Shown in pieces: positions 43,615 to 56,040 of a stretch of DNA of 64,000 nucleotides. This DNA comes from Chelydra serpentina (taxonomy: Eukaryota; Chordata; Testudines; Chelydridae): NCBI GenBank assembly GCA_037349315.1, contig JBAIAC010000027.1, positions 22,174,501-22,238,500 on the forward strand. Reading direction: 5' to 3'. A model generated the notes under the pieces. That model was not told the DNA's origin and did no database searches. It worked only from the letters and a program-made list of their open reading frames with translations. How positions within the stretch are numbered: the stretch's first letter is position 1; each line of letters begins with the position of its first letter. The position numbers were made by a program, and so were the translations under genes.

Positions 43615-46326
43615 GGTGGGCAGCAGGGCAGCAGTGCTGATCAAAGGGCAGACAGCATTTGGCTCTCTCGTCAGAGGGCAGGCAGCCTGACAGCATGGCC
43701 CCCAGCAGCAAGGCAGGGTTCCGTGGAGGATTGGAGACCCATCCTCGAGTGATATGTGGCGCCGTTGCTGCTTTCCTCACCTGGGCACGTGCTGGCACAG
43801 AAGGGCACCGAGTGTGGTGTATGCCAGCCTGGACTCTTAGATACAGGGCACAGGCTCATCAGGCATTCGTTGAGGCCTCTGGGGATGCGAGCTGGCCAGA
43901 GCTGCTGGGGGTTGTTAAATGTCCTGCCTCCAGCACAGCAAACACCGAGACACAGACAAGCGTTCCAAAGCAGCCACTAAAATTGCCCCCACGTTTTTTG
44001 CATGCCCCACTTTGGGAGAACAAGTTTTCGTGCATCCAAAACCTCCCACTGGGTGGATAAGTCAGCAGGTTTCTCTGTGCAGAACCAGCCTCTGAGCTAG
44101 GGAAATGCATGCTCTGACCCAAAATGGGAGAGGCCTAGTGAACAGAGCCTCCCTCTAGAGAGATGGGGCCAGTGAGTGGGCTGAAAAGCTGTTCCTCCTG
44201 CCACCAAGGGCCACTGCTGTCCCACTCGCTGCGCCTCACTTCATGCAGCTCCCAGTCTCAGCAGTTCTCAGCCAGAAGTGGGTGTTTCACCTGAGGCTGG
44301 GAGAGTGGCTTGCTTGGCCAGCGAAGGCACCGGGGTTCAGAATGGGTGCACAATGCCGCTGCAGTACTGGGTACAGATAGCCCAATGGGTGTGACCAACA
44401 GACAACACCCAGTGATAAGGCAGGTGCACAGAGAATCCTGCAAACAGGCCTCTGCCCAACCCGTGCTGGCTAGACAGCTGTTAACAGCTGGCGGGATGGC
44501 AAGAGCATCAAGTCGGGACCCTGGCTGTGCTCTGTGCTCCCGGTGTGAACTTGGGCCAGGCCGTAGTCTGTCTGGGCCTTGCTTCCCAGCTGACCGCAGG
44601 GGTAAGAGCCTGCCCTGGCCCCTGCCCATGGGGGATTGGAAGGAGGAATCCAGTAACGCTGCCAAGGTGCTTGCATGCTGCAGGTACTGTGGGTTGGTAT
44701 CGTAGCGGCCGTGGCCTGCTCTAGATGAGGCTGCCCCGTGGTGTCCGTCCAGCTGGCCTGGCTGGAAAGAGAGTGCTGCCATTTGCCAGCAAACAGGGCA
44801 GGTCTTAGGGAAAATGGTGCCCTTTCTTTGAGTCCGGATGCACGGGGGTTGGGTGACCAGGGAAGGAGGGGAGCTCCCCATACAGTGACCCCTCCCCCGC
44901 GGCTGCGAAGCAATGGGGCAGGAAGCAGGGTGGCGGGGGCAGAGATTCCTGCAGTTGGTGGGTCTGACCCAGCCACAGGAGCAGCCTGTGCAGAGGAAGA
45001 GGAAGTCCTGTTCCTCCCCAGCCCAGCCTGGTCTAGCAGCTGGAACCCGGCTCATGGTAGGAGCCCCCTGCCAGGGCACCCCAGCCCTGCACCTCCCAGC
45101 TCCAGGCCCAGTGCTCGGGGGCTAAAGGGGCCTTGGGCTGGCTGGGGGTGGGGAGGTTGTCCAGGACATCCCCCTGACCACAGCGCCCTGAGTGGTCACC
45201 CATGTCACCCACCTGTAAGGCTGGCCCTGCGGCTGCCAGGAAAACAGCCCTCATTGAGGAGAAGAGTGTCCGGGGAGAGCTTGCTTTTGAATCAACCAGG
45301 ATGCTGCCCAGTATGTGCAGTGGGGTTTACTCTAACTCCCCAGTGTGCAGGAAGGACAGCGCTGCTAGCCCAGCATAGCCAGGAAAGGGCTCTGCACACC
45401 TGGGGAACAGATCACTGCAAAATTACCGGCCCACAACTTTCACAGACAGGAGCTCCCCTTGCTGGACATGCCCCAGCTGCTGCATCGAGATCCCAACACC
45501 AGGGGTCTGCGTGCTCTAAACTCTCCGTGGTCTGAGTAGTCTGTAGCAGTGTCTCTTTCCTGGCCTCTGGGGCATGTTTCCTAGGCACATCCTCTGTCTG
45601 CTACCCCTTCACACCAATAGGAACCTGTGGCCCTAGACCCCCAGGAGCAGTGCTGAGCTCCCAGGCTTGCCTGGAGCTCCACTCTCATGAGCCCTCTGGG
45701 TTTACACTTCACCTCTTCAGGGACACGTGATTCTGGAAGCAAACAGACACATGGGCTTTGTAAGGGTTCCAAAGAACTGTAGCGAGTACAAGGATACACA
45801 GATACACATCCCTGTGCCATTCCCTGCCTCAGTTTCCTTACCACTCTGGAGCATTCTTGGGCTTTGGGATGTTCAGGATCCCCCTCCTCTACATGGTGTC
45901 TCCTCCCAATTATGGAGTCTGAGTCTCCCTTTCCATTCTCCGGCCCAAGCTTTCCTAAAATGGGCCACAACAGACCCTCTCTTTTGTAACCTCCAGCCTG
46001 CTCTGTCAGTGGCCCCTGATCCAGGCCTGTCAGGAGATTGGAGTCCCCCACAGGGGATTCATTCTTAGCTATCTCTGCCTGGAGTTCAGCCTTGAAACTG
46101 GTGTGTCCTGGGCAGCAGTCTTGTCCTTGTTCAGGTGGCTCCATCTGAATGGACCAGACCCTCCATTATTAGCCCTGTGCCAGGTGCAAGAAGTGCTTGA
46201 CGCCTCTTGTGGGGTTTAGCTTAACATGGCGGCAAAAGAGAGCTGAGAAGGTAAACGAGCAGCCTTCAGGCTAACCCAGAGAGCCCCGAGATCGAACCCC
46301 ATTCCCAAGCTGTGTACAGCCCTAGA
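43615..46326. other. 2.7-kb unassigned region
   Basis: No gene or repeat recognised. Frames of 265-273 codons at 44258-45535 overlap on opposite strands and lack domains; GC-rich DNA explains them. Confidence 0.45.
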
Positions 46327-46904
46327 TCATAGAATCATAGAATCTCAGGGTTGGAAGGGACCTCAGGAGGTCATCTAGTCCAACCCCCTGCTCAAAGCAG
46401 GACCAACCCCAACTAGATCATCCCAGCCAGGGCTTTGTCAAGCCTGACCTTCAAAACCTCTAAGGAAGGAGATTCCACCACCTCCCTAGGGAACCCATTC
46501 CAGTGCTTCACCACCCAACTAGTGAAAAAGTGTTTCCTAATATCCAACCTAAACCTCCCCCTCTGCAACTTGAGACCATTACTCCTTGTTCTGTCATCTT
46601 CTACCACTGAGAACAGTCTAAATCCATCCTCTTTGGAACCCCTTTCAGGTAGTTGAAAGCAACTATCAAATCCCCCCTCACTCTTCTCTTCTGCAGGCTA
46701 AACAATCCCAGTTCCCTCAGCCTCTCCTCATAAGTCATGTGCTCCAGCCCCCTAATCATTTTTGTTGCCCTCCGTTGGACTCTTTCCAATGTATCCACAT
46801 CCTTCTTGTAGTGTGGGGCCCAAAACTGGACACAGTACTCCAAATGAGGCCTCACCAGTGCCGAATAGAAGGGAATAATCACATCCCTCGATCTGCTGGA
46901 AATT
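46327..46904 (-). mobile_element. CR1 LINE 3' end, 578 bp
   Basis: Starts TCATAGAATCATAGAATCTC on plus. Minus-strand frames give [60 protein letters not shown] and [17 protein letters not shown]. One frameshift separates the two parts near 46605. Confidence 0.93.
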
Positions 46905-49563
46905 GTCAGAGGCGGCTGCTGGGGACTCAGCACACTTGAGGCCTTTTGTTTAGGTGCTGAAACATGGACAAAGGAGCTGCGTGTCAGGCTTCTGTGCTGT
47001 TGCTTTTCATTCCTCTGGCCCCACTTCTCTGTCACCTGCCCAGACGGCTCTGGGACTCCTCCCGTCAGCCCAGACCAGCTGAGAGCCGCAGTCCCTCATG
47101 CTGGTGACTCCTGGGATTAACACCCCCGCCAGCATTTGGGGCATTTAGGAAACTATTCTGAACTCCCACTTAGCCTCCACATTTTCCTGCTTAAATTTTT
47201 CCTTACAGTCAATTTTGCTCATAATTGTTTTCAGATTTAGGAAACTGGCCCTTTGGAAGAGCCAAGGAAACGTAGTGCTGGTGAAGACTGCGTTCTGGCT
47301 GCACATAACGAACGCAATCAAGCCGTGATCACTTGTATGGCAGGCAACCACTAAACTGAGTCCCATGATCCATCCATTGTCTGGCCGTACCAGGGCTTGG
47401 AGAGACAACTGCACAGTACAAGGCCTGGCGGAGAATTGCTCGGAGTAAAATGCTCCAGCTTTTGTGGTCGAAAAGGTTTGTCTGTCATTCTGAGAGCCTC
47501 CAAAGACATGAGCCATCCAGCCACGCAGCTCCTCTCTCCACACTCGGGCTAGACGTGTAAGAGCTGCTTGTCCTGCGTGCCAGTCTAACAGCCCCTCCCC
47601 ATTACCCAGCGTGGGCCATGAGCTGGCATGACTCTCAGTCCTATGCTTACACCAGACTCTCAGCTGTCTTTTCAATAGTAGATCCCTGGCCTGGGCTAAC
47701 CCAGGAGGAAGGGCCATAGCCCGAGGACAGCTCTGCTACGTGTGTGGAACTCTGTTACTTTTGGGGGGGGAGCTGCCCGGCACACACAGCGGGGAGGTGC
47801 CACGAATCCACGGGATCTGTGCTATGCCCTCGCCTTGGAACAGTCTCTTGGAGGATGTGACAGACCCCCAAGGGGTCCCACACCCCTGGTCAGCCCTTCT
47901 CTGCCCTCTTCCCATTTGAATTCATCTTTCTTGGCCATGGGTGCCCAGTTGGGAGAGCTGTGGGTACTGGAATTGGATTGGCCGGCTGCCATTTTCAGCT
48001 TTCTCCTGGCCCCATCCCACTGGCATGGCTACCAAGCAGAGAGCCAGGGCCACCAAATACAAAGCCGGCTGGGATCCGAATCCTGCTGTGAATAGTCCAT
48101 ACTGCAGAGCCCTAGGACAGAGCGGGACCAGCAGGGCAGGCGCCTTTGCCTCCTGCCCTGCAGCACAGCAGTGCTACATGCGGGACCAGAGCCGTGGGAA
48201 GGAAACTCACCCCACGTCTCTCTCTGTGGTTCCCAACCCACGTCACAGCGATGACAGCACCAGTCAGTCAGATTCCCCGCTGCCATTTCACCCTGGCTCC
48301 CGGAACAGCTGCTGGGGCTGGGGTTAGTGCTTTCCCAGCTGGGGGGATGGGCCGTGCTGCCGATGGGTCGCATTCTAGCTCCTCCAGTGACCACTCTGCA
48401 ACCCACCCTAGCACTTCACTCCTGCCACGCGGAGCAGTGCTCACAGTGCTCTGCCTGCTCCAAAGGGCAGAACTGCCCATACCCAGGAAATGCGAGAGCC
48501 CGAGCCTGTGGCAGCAAGGAGCCAGGCGGGCTGAGGGGGTGCCATAGGAGCTTGGGGGACAGCAGGAAAGGGGGAGGTACGAAAGGGGAGGAGACAATGG
48601 GAAGGGGCAGGGATGGATATGTGACAAAGAACCAACCATGCCAAGACTGGCCTAGTGGGAGAAGCAGCCCGGGCAGCTCCACTCCAAACTCTGGCGGGCA
48701 GGTAATGCCACTGGCTGGCATGGCGCCTGGGCTGAAATGCGGGATTGTGAGCAGAGGGCCTTGCTGTCTAGGCGTGGGCAGAGCCAGGCGCATGTCTGAG
48801 GCAGCACAGCCAGGGCTCGTTACCAGCCTTCAGGAAAGAGCACGTTCGTGAATGTGGCAGAGGCTATTAAACGGGGAGGACCTGCACATGTATTGACCCT
48901 GGCACGGCACTAGCACCTGCTGCTGCCCTGGGGGGAGAGCCAGACAAGGAGAGGGCAGCTCCAGCTGGGGCGGGGGGCCCTGGATCTGCCCGAAGGTGGT
49001 CAGAGACGAAGGAGGTGAAAAGAGGGGTGAAAAGGGGATTTGGAGAGGTAACTGGACCGTGAAGGGCTGTGTGCCCGGCCCCTGGGCGCGAGGGACACAG
49101 AGCTGGTGAGGTTGGCTGTTGGGAACCTGCCAGAGAGATACAGCTTGGGCATCTGGGGAATGTGTGTCGACCTCCAGGGGAGGAGCGAGGAGCTGTCGTT
49201 CGCGGGAGGGCCTGCCGGAAGGAGGTGAGGTCATGGCAGCGTCGAAGCAAAGGAAGGGATGGCAGGACAGCGGGGTGACGCTGGACTGTGCTGTCCGGGA
49301 GAGGAACCAACTCCCTCCTGGGGTGACACAGTGGGTTGCTGAAAAGATGTCTTTTACTGGGACGGGATTTACTGTTGATTATTTCCCTAGGCAAGTATTG
49401 GCTGTCCCTTTGTGATTCTGTTATTGTTCCGGCCCGATTTCTGGGGTTTCCATTATAAAGTTTAAAATATAAGGGTATCTCCAGTGTGTTGGCTTGCTCT
49501 GCCTGTCCTCACCGTAGGCAGAGCCGACCCAAGGCCTGGGACACTGCACAAGATCCAGTGGTA
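46905..49563. other. 2.7-kb unassigned region
   Basis: No gene recognised. A minus-strand 190-codon frame (47717-47145) has ordinary composition but no domain I can name. Confidence 0.45.
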
Positions 49564-49683
49564 GGGTGACTAGACAGCAAGTGTGAAAAATCGGGACAGG
49601 GGGTGGGGGGTAATAGGAGCCTATATAAGAAAAAGACCCAAAAATCGGAACTGTCCCTATAAAATCGGGACATCGGATCACCC
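49564..49683. mobile_element. TA-flanked MITE, family GGGTGACCAG, copy 3
   Basis: 120 bp, GGGTGACTAGACAGC ... ATCGGATCACCC between TA dinucleotides. It is close in sequence to copy 1. Confidence 0.9.
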
Positions 49684-50998
49684 TATCCGGTGAGGACAGA
49701 GAAACAACACAGAGGGCCCTGGAAGAGACAGGATGATGGGCCATAGATTCACCTTAGCCACAACACAGCTAATCCCCATGGGGAAATTCCATCTGAACCC
49801 CAACACTCACTGGGACTGAGATCTGGACAGGGTGAAGCCTAGAGAGCCACAGGAGCGATGTGAAAGATCCCAGGGCCCAGGAGCTCATGTCCCAGTGCAC
49901 CACACAGTGCCAGGGAACTGGCCGGAGAGCAGAGGAACAAACCCAAATGCTCAGGGAAGTGGGCACCTTCTGCAAGAGTCCTAAAGAACTTCATCAGGGT
50001 GGCAGCACTACTGAGCAGGGGTCTTCGGAGGGAGGAGCTCTATGGAGCCTGGAGAATGGGGCCTTGTGACAGGACTCCCCCGCCGGGCTACAACCCCCTG
50101 CTTAGCATCCATATGGCCTAAAGGAAATGGCAGCTGTTCTCGTGCATTCTATGGGACTTTTATCCCGCCGGGAGGGCCTGACATGCGCACAAGTGTGTAG
50201 GACTAGCTGGGCGAGGCGCCGGGCGGGCGGGCGGCAGTGGAATTGCATGTGGTGGGGAGGTGACTGCGTCACTGCAACCCCCTTCTCTCCTTTCCATTCT
50301 GCTTCCAGGCGGGGTTGCGCTCTGGGACAGCTACTGAGGTGACACTCCCCGGGGCTAGGAGAGCAGCGGGTGGGTCTAGAGAAGCTCCTTGGGAGGAGCT
50401 CTGGCTGTGGCGTTGCTCCACCCAGGAGCCCTGAGATGCCTCTGGGTGTCGTGCTGCGGCTGCTGGCTGGGCCAGCTCTGCACCTGCAGACGAGCATCCA
50501 GGGCTGGCCAGGTTCCCTGGCCGAGCTGCGACACTGGTGCCTGCAATCGCACTCGGACATCGGTCCCCAAGCTGCTGTGTGCAGGCTGGCTGGGAAGCTA
50601 GCCCAGCCGCTGGGTCTCCCAGGCCAGCAGCCACGCAGAGACGGGGCTGGGGGAGGCCCTGCAGGTGCAGACAGGCCTACGTGCATGTGTGGAGACTGCG
50701 ATGGCAGGGCTCTCAAGGGCTGCCCCAGGACTGCCAGCCCTGGAAGCTCGCGCCCGGGTCTCTGCCCTGTGGCCAAAGGAGCAACATTGGCAGCTGCCGG
50801 AGGCTGTTGGGCCTGGCAGCTGAAACGTTCAGCACCTGCTATGCTGAGCCTGGCCTGCTCCCAGCCAGGATCAGAACACAGGCCAGTGCCTCCCCCCTGT
50901 GCCATGCTCCGAAATTCCCTGGAAGCTGTGCGGTCACACGGCCACCCAGAAGCCTGTTCAGCACCGTGCACGCGCTCAGGGAACCAGCCCCTCCTCTG
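49684..50998. other. no gene seen
   Basis: GC-rich. Frames of 302-348 codons on both strands (50102-51416) are composition artefacts and run into the 66-bp minisatellite. Confidence 0.45.
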
Positions 50999-51352
50999 GC
51001 CCCAACCCAACCCTCTGCCCCAGCCCTGGGCCCCTCATCCCAGCCTCAGCCCAGAGCCTGCACCCCTGCACCCCAACCCTCTGCCCCAGCCCTGGGCCCC
51101 TCATCCCAGCCTCAGCCCAGAGCCTGCACCCCTGCACCCCAACCCTCTGCCCCAGCCCTGGGCCCCTCATCCCAGCCTCAGCCCAGAGCCTGCACCCCTG
51201 CACCCCAACCCTCTGCCCCAGCCCTGGGCCCCTCATCCCAGCCTCAGCCCAGAGCCTGCACCCCTGCACCCCAACCCTCTGCCCCAGCCCTGGGCCTCTC
51301 ATCCCAGCCTCAGCCCAGAGCCCTCACACCCCTGCACCCCAACCCTCTGCCT
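50999..51352. repeat. 66-bp minisatellite, about 5.3 units
   Basis: ACCCTCTGCCCCAGCCCTGG recurs every 66 bp (51010, 51076 and so on), nearly identical between units. As 66 is divisible by 3, each frame gives a 22-residue repeat. The content resembles the C-rich core of the transposon family at 13190 and 55031. Confidence 0.93.
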
Positions 51353-52160
51353 CAGCCCTGAGCCCCCTCCCACACTCCGAACCCTTTGGCCCCACCCCCA
51401 CCAAAGGTGCACATAACAAAATGAATTCCGCACACGGGTGGGAAAAATGAGAGGGACGCCGCCACGCTCACCCGGGCTGACCGCTACCGAGGCTGGTGCA
51501 GCTTCATGGGTGAGGTTTCATTCACATTCCTGGGCTCGTTTGCATATTGGCCAAGACGTGGCCTGTGTTCTCATGAACACAGCTACACTGCTGAGCCGGG
51601 CGCTGGCAGACGCTGCTACATGCCCGGACTGACACCCTGCTCCACAGGCTTGCTGGGTGGGAGGCTGTGGGTGGCATTAGCCCATTGGCCCCTGCTCCCC
51701 ATCCCACTCCCCTTAGCCCATCGTCCCCTCCCTCCTGTGCTGGGGGGTCGCTGCCGCATGGTCACTGCTTTCCCTGCCTACAGCAAAGAGGCTGCTGGCT
51801 CGCCGGGCCATGGTGGCCCTGGGGGTGGGCAGGACGAACTACAGCCCCCTGCCTGCCCGAAGCCCTGCTGTCGGTGACGGGGCCCGGAACAACTCTGTGT
51901 GCTGGCTGGCTTCAGAGGGCAGAGGCGCATGTTCCAGGGGCAGAGAGAAGGACTGACACCTGGGCCTCTGGCCAAACTCCAGAGGCTGGGCTGGTGGGAG
52001 AGCAGCTCGGCACCCCTAAGCCCAGACCCACGACAGAGTGGGGGCGATTTCAGGCTGGCCCAGCCTGGGCCGACTGGGGGCATCTCTGGACCTGTCTCAA
52101 CTATGGTCTTCACTTGTCCAGTTGCCTTTTGTATCCTCCTTCGTCCTTCACCTTTTGAAG
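51353..52160. other. no gene seen
   Basis: 51400-51480 (GTGCACATAACAAAATGAATT, CCGCACACGGGTGGG) is likely the end of a dispersed repeat. The rest is unassigned. Confidence 0.4.
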
Positions 52161-52242
52161 GGGGGAGGGGTAGCTCAGTGGTTTGAGCGTTAGCCTACTA
52201 AGCCCGAGGTTGTAAGTTCAATCCTTGAGGGGGCCGTTTAGG
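52161..52242 (+). mobile_element. SINE head only (tRNA-like part)
   Basis: TAGCTCAGTGGTTTGAGCG and AAGTTCAATCCTTGAGGGGG match the tRNA-like head of the SINEs. The CR1-like tail is absent. Confidence 0.85.
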
Positions 52243-52624
52243 CACCTTTTCAAGGTATCCCTTCACCTCCTGTTGCCGGTGATGGATGTGCTGTACAAGG
52301 TCCGAGGCAGATGGGTTGGGGGAGGATGTTATGGTGAAATTGACGTAGCATCGTAAGTATTGTTCAAGGATCTGGTTGATTCTTTCTGTTCTGCAGTTCA
52401 GCTGAGTATGGTAGGCCAGCTCCGGTAGACCGTATTCTTCTCCCTATTCAACGTTACCTTGACCTGTAGCCCTGGAACCTTGTCCTAAAGACCCATGAGG
52501 CCCCAGTCTGGGATCAGTCCACATTCCCAACTCCTATCATTTCCTCAACGCAACCTGCCGCCAGGACCTGCTCATGCTCCTCTAATCTGCCTGGCTCTGG
52601 AATTCCACTTGAAGAGTTGGGCAT
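52243..52624. other. no gene seen
   Basis: Unassigned sequence between a SINE head and a candidate LTR. Confidence 0.4.
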
Positions 52625-53878
52625 TGTGACGTTATTGACAATAACTGGGACCATATAGATCATTGTTACAACCAAGGTCCTGTAGTGGCACCAAATCTTG
52701 TATAAAGGGGGTCAAATGAGGTGTCTAAGACCGGGTTATGCTTGGCTGGTTATGATTATGCCACTTATATGCATGTATCAGTTTTGTAGTTGAAGTTATG
52801 AATATTGGCTTTATACTGTCTGTAGTTCAATGGCTTTATATGTATGTTTGTATTTCAAACTGGGGCTGGGCTTCTGGGACCCAGGACAAGCTATCAGCTC
52901 TGCTAGGCCGGCTTGATGGCCCATTAAGAGCCATCAGCAATACAATGGGCCCATTGAGAGAAGGCAGACACGCCTGTGACTCAGCAAATTATGCAGGGAC
53001 TTGCCCATGTGACTCCAGACTCCATTTTGCTGTGATTTTCCACAGTAAGGAAAGAGGTGTCTACACCTGGAAGAAACTATAAAAGGCAGCTGCCTCATCT
53101 CCATTTTGTCTTCATTCCTGCTTCTTACCTCTGGAGGAACCTTTCTACAAATGGAAGCTCTGAACAAAAGACTGAAGGACCCATCCCAGCTGGGGATGTA
53201 ATCCAGAGACTTGATTTGAACCTGCAGTATTCCATCTCTGCAAGCCTAACCCAAGAACTTTGCCATTACTGTATGTAATTGATTCCTTTTAACCAATTCT
53301 AGTTCTCACCTAGACCTTTTTCCTTTTATGAATAAACCTTTAGATTTTAGATTCTAAAGGATTGGCAACAGCGTGATTTGTGGGTAAGATTTAAGTTGTA
53401 TATTGACCTGGCTCTGAGGTTCGGTCCGCTGGGATCGGGAGAACCTATTTTCTTTTACTGGGGCATTGGTTTTCATGACCATTTGTCCCCATAACGAGTG
53501 GCACTGGTGGTGAGACTGGGAAACTGGAGTGTCTTAGGGGATTGCTTGGGATGACTTGTGGTTAGCCAGTGGGGTAAAACCAAAGTCTCCTCTGTCTGGC
53601 TGGTTTGGTTTGCCTTAGAGGTGGAAGAACCCCAGCCTTGGGCTGTAGTTGCCCTGTTTGAAGCAATTTGTCCTGAACTGGCACTCTCAGTTGGGTCTTG
53701 CCAGAACCAGCATCGCTACAGGCATTATCAGCTGAGAACTACCCGAAACCTGGGAAGGGATCACATGTGTAAGGAACTGCGTCAATGTTCCCCCCAGGAC
53801 TGCAAAAGTGGTGGTTCTTCAACTGTACCATGCCCCCACCCTGGCAGGACACAGGCTGATATAAAACCCAACAATTAA
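52625..53878 (+). mobile_element. candidate long LTR of an endogenous retrovirus
   Basis: It starts TGTGACGTTATTGAC. It has a TATA box TATAAAA at 53078-53084 followed by CAGCTGCCTCATCTCC, and AATAAA at 53331-53336, about 250 bp further on. The layout (U3, TATA, R, poly(A) signal, U5) fits a long LTR, and the first bases match the TGTGACG start of the solo LTRs. The right end (near AACAATTAACA) and any target duplication are not clear, so this is less certain. Confidence 0.5.
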
Positions 53879-54182
53879 CATCTCGTTTCATCCCCTGTTC
53901 GCAGCACGGTGTTCTTGGTGCTGAGCTGCAGCCCCTGGCTGTCTGAGGTCAGCTGCGCCTGATTATCCACCGGGCAGCCGAGGGCCCCTTCAGGCGAGTC
54001 CAGTGCTTTTGGGGGCTGTGTTGGTGCTGCTGGGTCCGTCCTTCTCACACTAGGCTCGGTCCTGTACGTTTCTTGGATGCGAACTAGCCGTCACAGCCGG
54101 GTCGTGGGCAGCCAGACCTAGTAGTCAGAGCTTGAGTTTGCAGCTATGAGACACGACTCAAGTGTTGGCGAGGTCGGGGTTA

Positions 54183-54301
54183 GGGTGACCAGATGTCCTG
54201 ATTTTATAGGGACAGCCCCGATATTTGGGGATTTTTCTTATATAGGCACCTTTTATTCCCCACATTCCGTCCTGATTTTCATACTTGCTGTCTGGTCACC
54301 C
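54183..54301. mobile_element. TA-flanked MITE, family GGGTGACCAG, copy 4 (inverted)
   Basis: 119 bp, GGGTGACCAGATGTCC ... GCTGTCTGGTCACCC, TA on both sides. Its internal order is reversed relative to copies 1-3. Confidence 0.9.
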
Positions 54302-55030
54302 TACTCGGGGTACCAGAAGGGCAGACAGCAGGAGGCAAACTGGAGATCAGAACCATGGGTCAGATGCCAGGAATCACCGCGGGTTGGGATACCAAGAAAT
54401 CAAGCTGGAGCGGGGAAGCACAACACATGTGGCCAGCGCAGGGTGGAGCCCAGTTGTCCAGACAGCTTCCTGTTCCGGCTGCTGACTTAAGGCAGGCCAG
54501 CCCGCCCGCCAATCAGCTGCTCTGGGACTCTGCCAATGGGGGCCGAGCCTCAAACTGGGACTGAGCTTCAGGGTTCCAAGTAAGCTATTGACAGCAGGAC
54601 TGGGGTGTGGCTGCTCCCAGGAACCGGGCAGGCCTGGGCAATGCCCTCTTCCCAGGAGTCACACCTTCATCTCCAGGCCTTTCTCACTGGGGTTTGCCGT
54701 GATCCCGCTGGGCTGGGCACGTAGCCCTGGGGGGGCAAGTTCTGCCCGGAGCCCAGGGTGGGAGCAGTCTAGTCTGGCGGGGATGGGCGAGGCCGGAGGC
54801 GGCTCATATCTTCCATGTTACTTCATTCATTCTTGCTCCCACTGAGCAGTTGTTTATTTCCCTGGGAGCTCCTGGCAGCCCTACAAGTTCCTCTGAAACA
54901 GCAAATGAGCGCAGGCGGCAGCCAAGCGGCAGGGAGCCCTGGGCAGCGGATGCAGGCGCCTCGGCCACCAGGCTCCCGAGCGCAGGGCACAGGGACAGGC
55001 CTTCTGAGCCAGGAAGGGAGCCTGACGCTG
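54302..55030. other. no gene seen
   Basis: Unassigned GC-rich sequence. Confidence 0.4.
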
Positions 55031-55753
55031 GGGTGACCAGGTGTCTGGTTTTCGACTGGAACACCTGGTCGAAAAGGGACCCTGTCGGCTCCAGTCAGCA
55101 CCGCGACCAGGCCGTTAAAGGTGCTGCGGGGCTAAGGCAGGCTAGTCCCTACCGGACCTGGCACCGTGCTGTGCCCCGGAAGCGGCCAGCAAGTCCGGCT
55201 CCTAGGCGGGGGGACCACGGGGCTCTGCATGATGCCCCCGCCCTGAGCACCGGCTCTGCACTCCAATTGGCCGGGAACCGGATAATGGGAGCTGGGGCGG
55301 GGGGAGGGGGGGTGTTGCCTGCGGACGAGAGCGGTGCGTGGAGCCTCCTGGCCCCCCCACTTAGGAACCTGACCTGGCTTCTCCCGGGGTGCGGCGTGGT
55401 GCCGGGATGGGCAGGCAGCCTGCCTTAACCCCGCTGCTGCACTGCTGACCGGGAGCCACCGGGGGTAAGCCCGCACCCCAACCTTGAGCCCCTGCCCCAG
55501 CCCTGAGCCCCCCTCCTGCACCTGGAGCCCCCTCCTGCACTCCAAGCCCCTCATCCCTGGCCCCAGCCCACACACCCCTACACCCTAACACTGCCCACAG
55601 CCCAGGGAAAGGGAGTGAGGGTGAGGGAGAGCGAGCCACCGAGGGAGGGGGGATGTAGTGAGTTGGGGGTGGGGCCTTGGGAAGAGGCGGGGCCTCGGGG
55701 CAGGGGCGGGACTAGGGGGTTTGGTTTTGTGCGACTAGAAAGTTGGCAACCCT
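55031..55753. mobile_element. GC-rich DNA transposon, family GGGTTGNCAAC, second copy
   Basis: It begins GGGGTGACCAGGTGTCTGG, has CGACTGGAACACCTGGTCGA (inverted GACCAGGTGT), CGGAAGCGGCCAGCAAGTCC, CCAATTGGCCGGGAACCGG and a C-rich core (CCCCAGCCCTGAGCCCC). It ends AAAGTTGGCAACCCTAG. It is related in reverse to 13190-13960. The left boundary is approximate. Confidence 0.6.
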
Positions 55754-56040
55754 AGCTGACGTGGGGAGCACAGGTCTGGGACAGGGCTTGTCTGGGTCCC
55801 AGGATGTGGGGAGGTGGGCAATAGCCCTTCACTAGAAGGACATGGCACAGGAAGCCGTGGGGCAGGGCTCAGGGCGCAGGGCTGGTACAGGACAGCAGGC
55901 ACCCCCAGGTGCCACCCAGCACAGCCACGGTCCAGAGACCTGCTCCCGAGCCATGTCTGGTGCTGACTCAGCCCTGCAACTGCAACCAAAGCACCGGGCT
56001 ACGATGGGCCCTTCCCTTCCCTGCATATACCCAAACCTTT

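Noticed and set aside
44258..45535. Opposed ORFs of 265-273 codons
   Set aside because: Mutually antisense, no domain, and GC-rich sequence explains the lack of stops.
47145..47717. 190-codon minus ORF that looks protein-like
   Set aside because: Composition is plausible, but I recognise no family and see no neighbouring exon or signal. Left as unassigned.
49101..49420. Telomere or rRNA-related sequence
   Set aside because: No TTAGGG arrays and no rRNA-like blocks are visible anywhere in the window.
50370..51416. 348-codon ORF with proline-rich repeats
   Set aside because: The repeat part is the 66-bp minisatellite, the rest is GC-rich DNA open on both strands, and no domain is recognisable.
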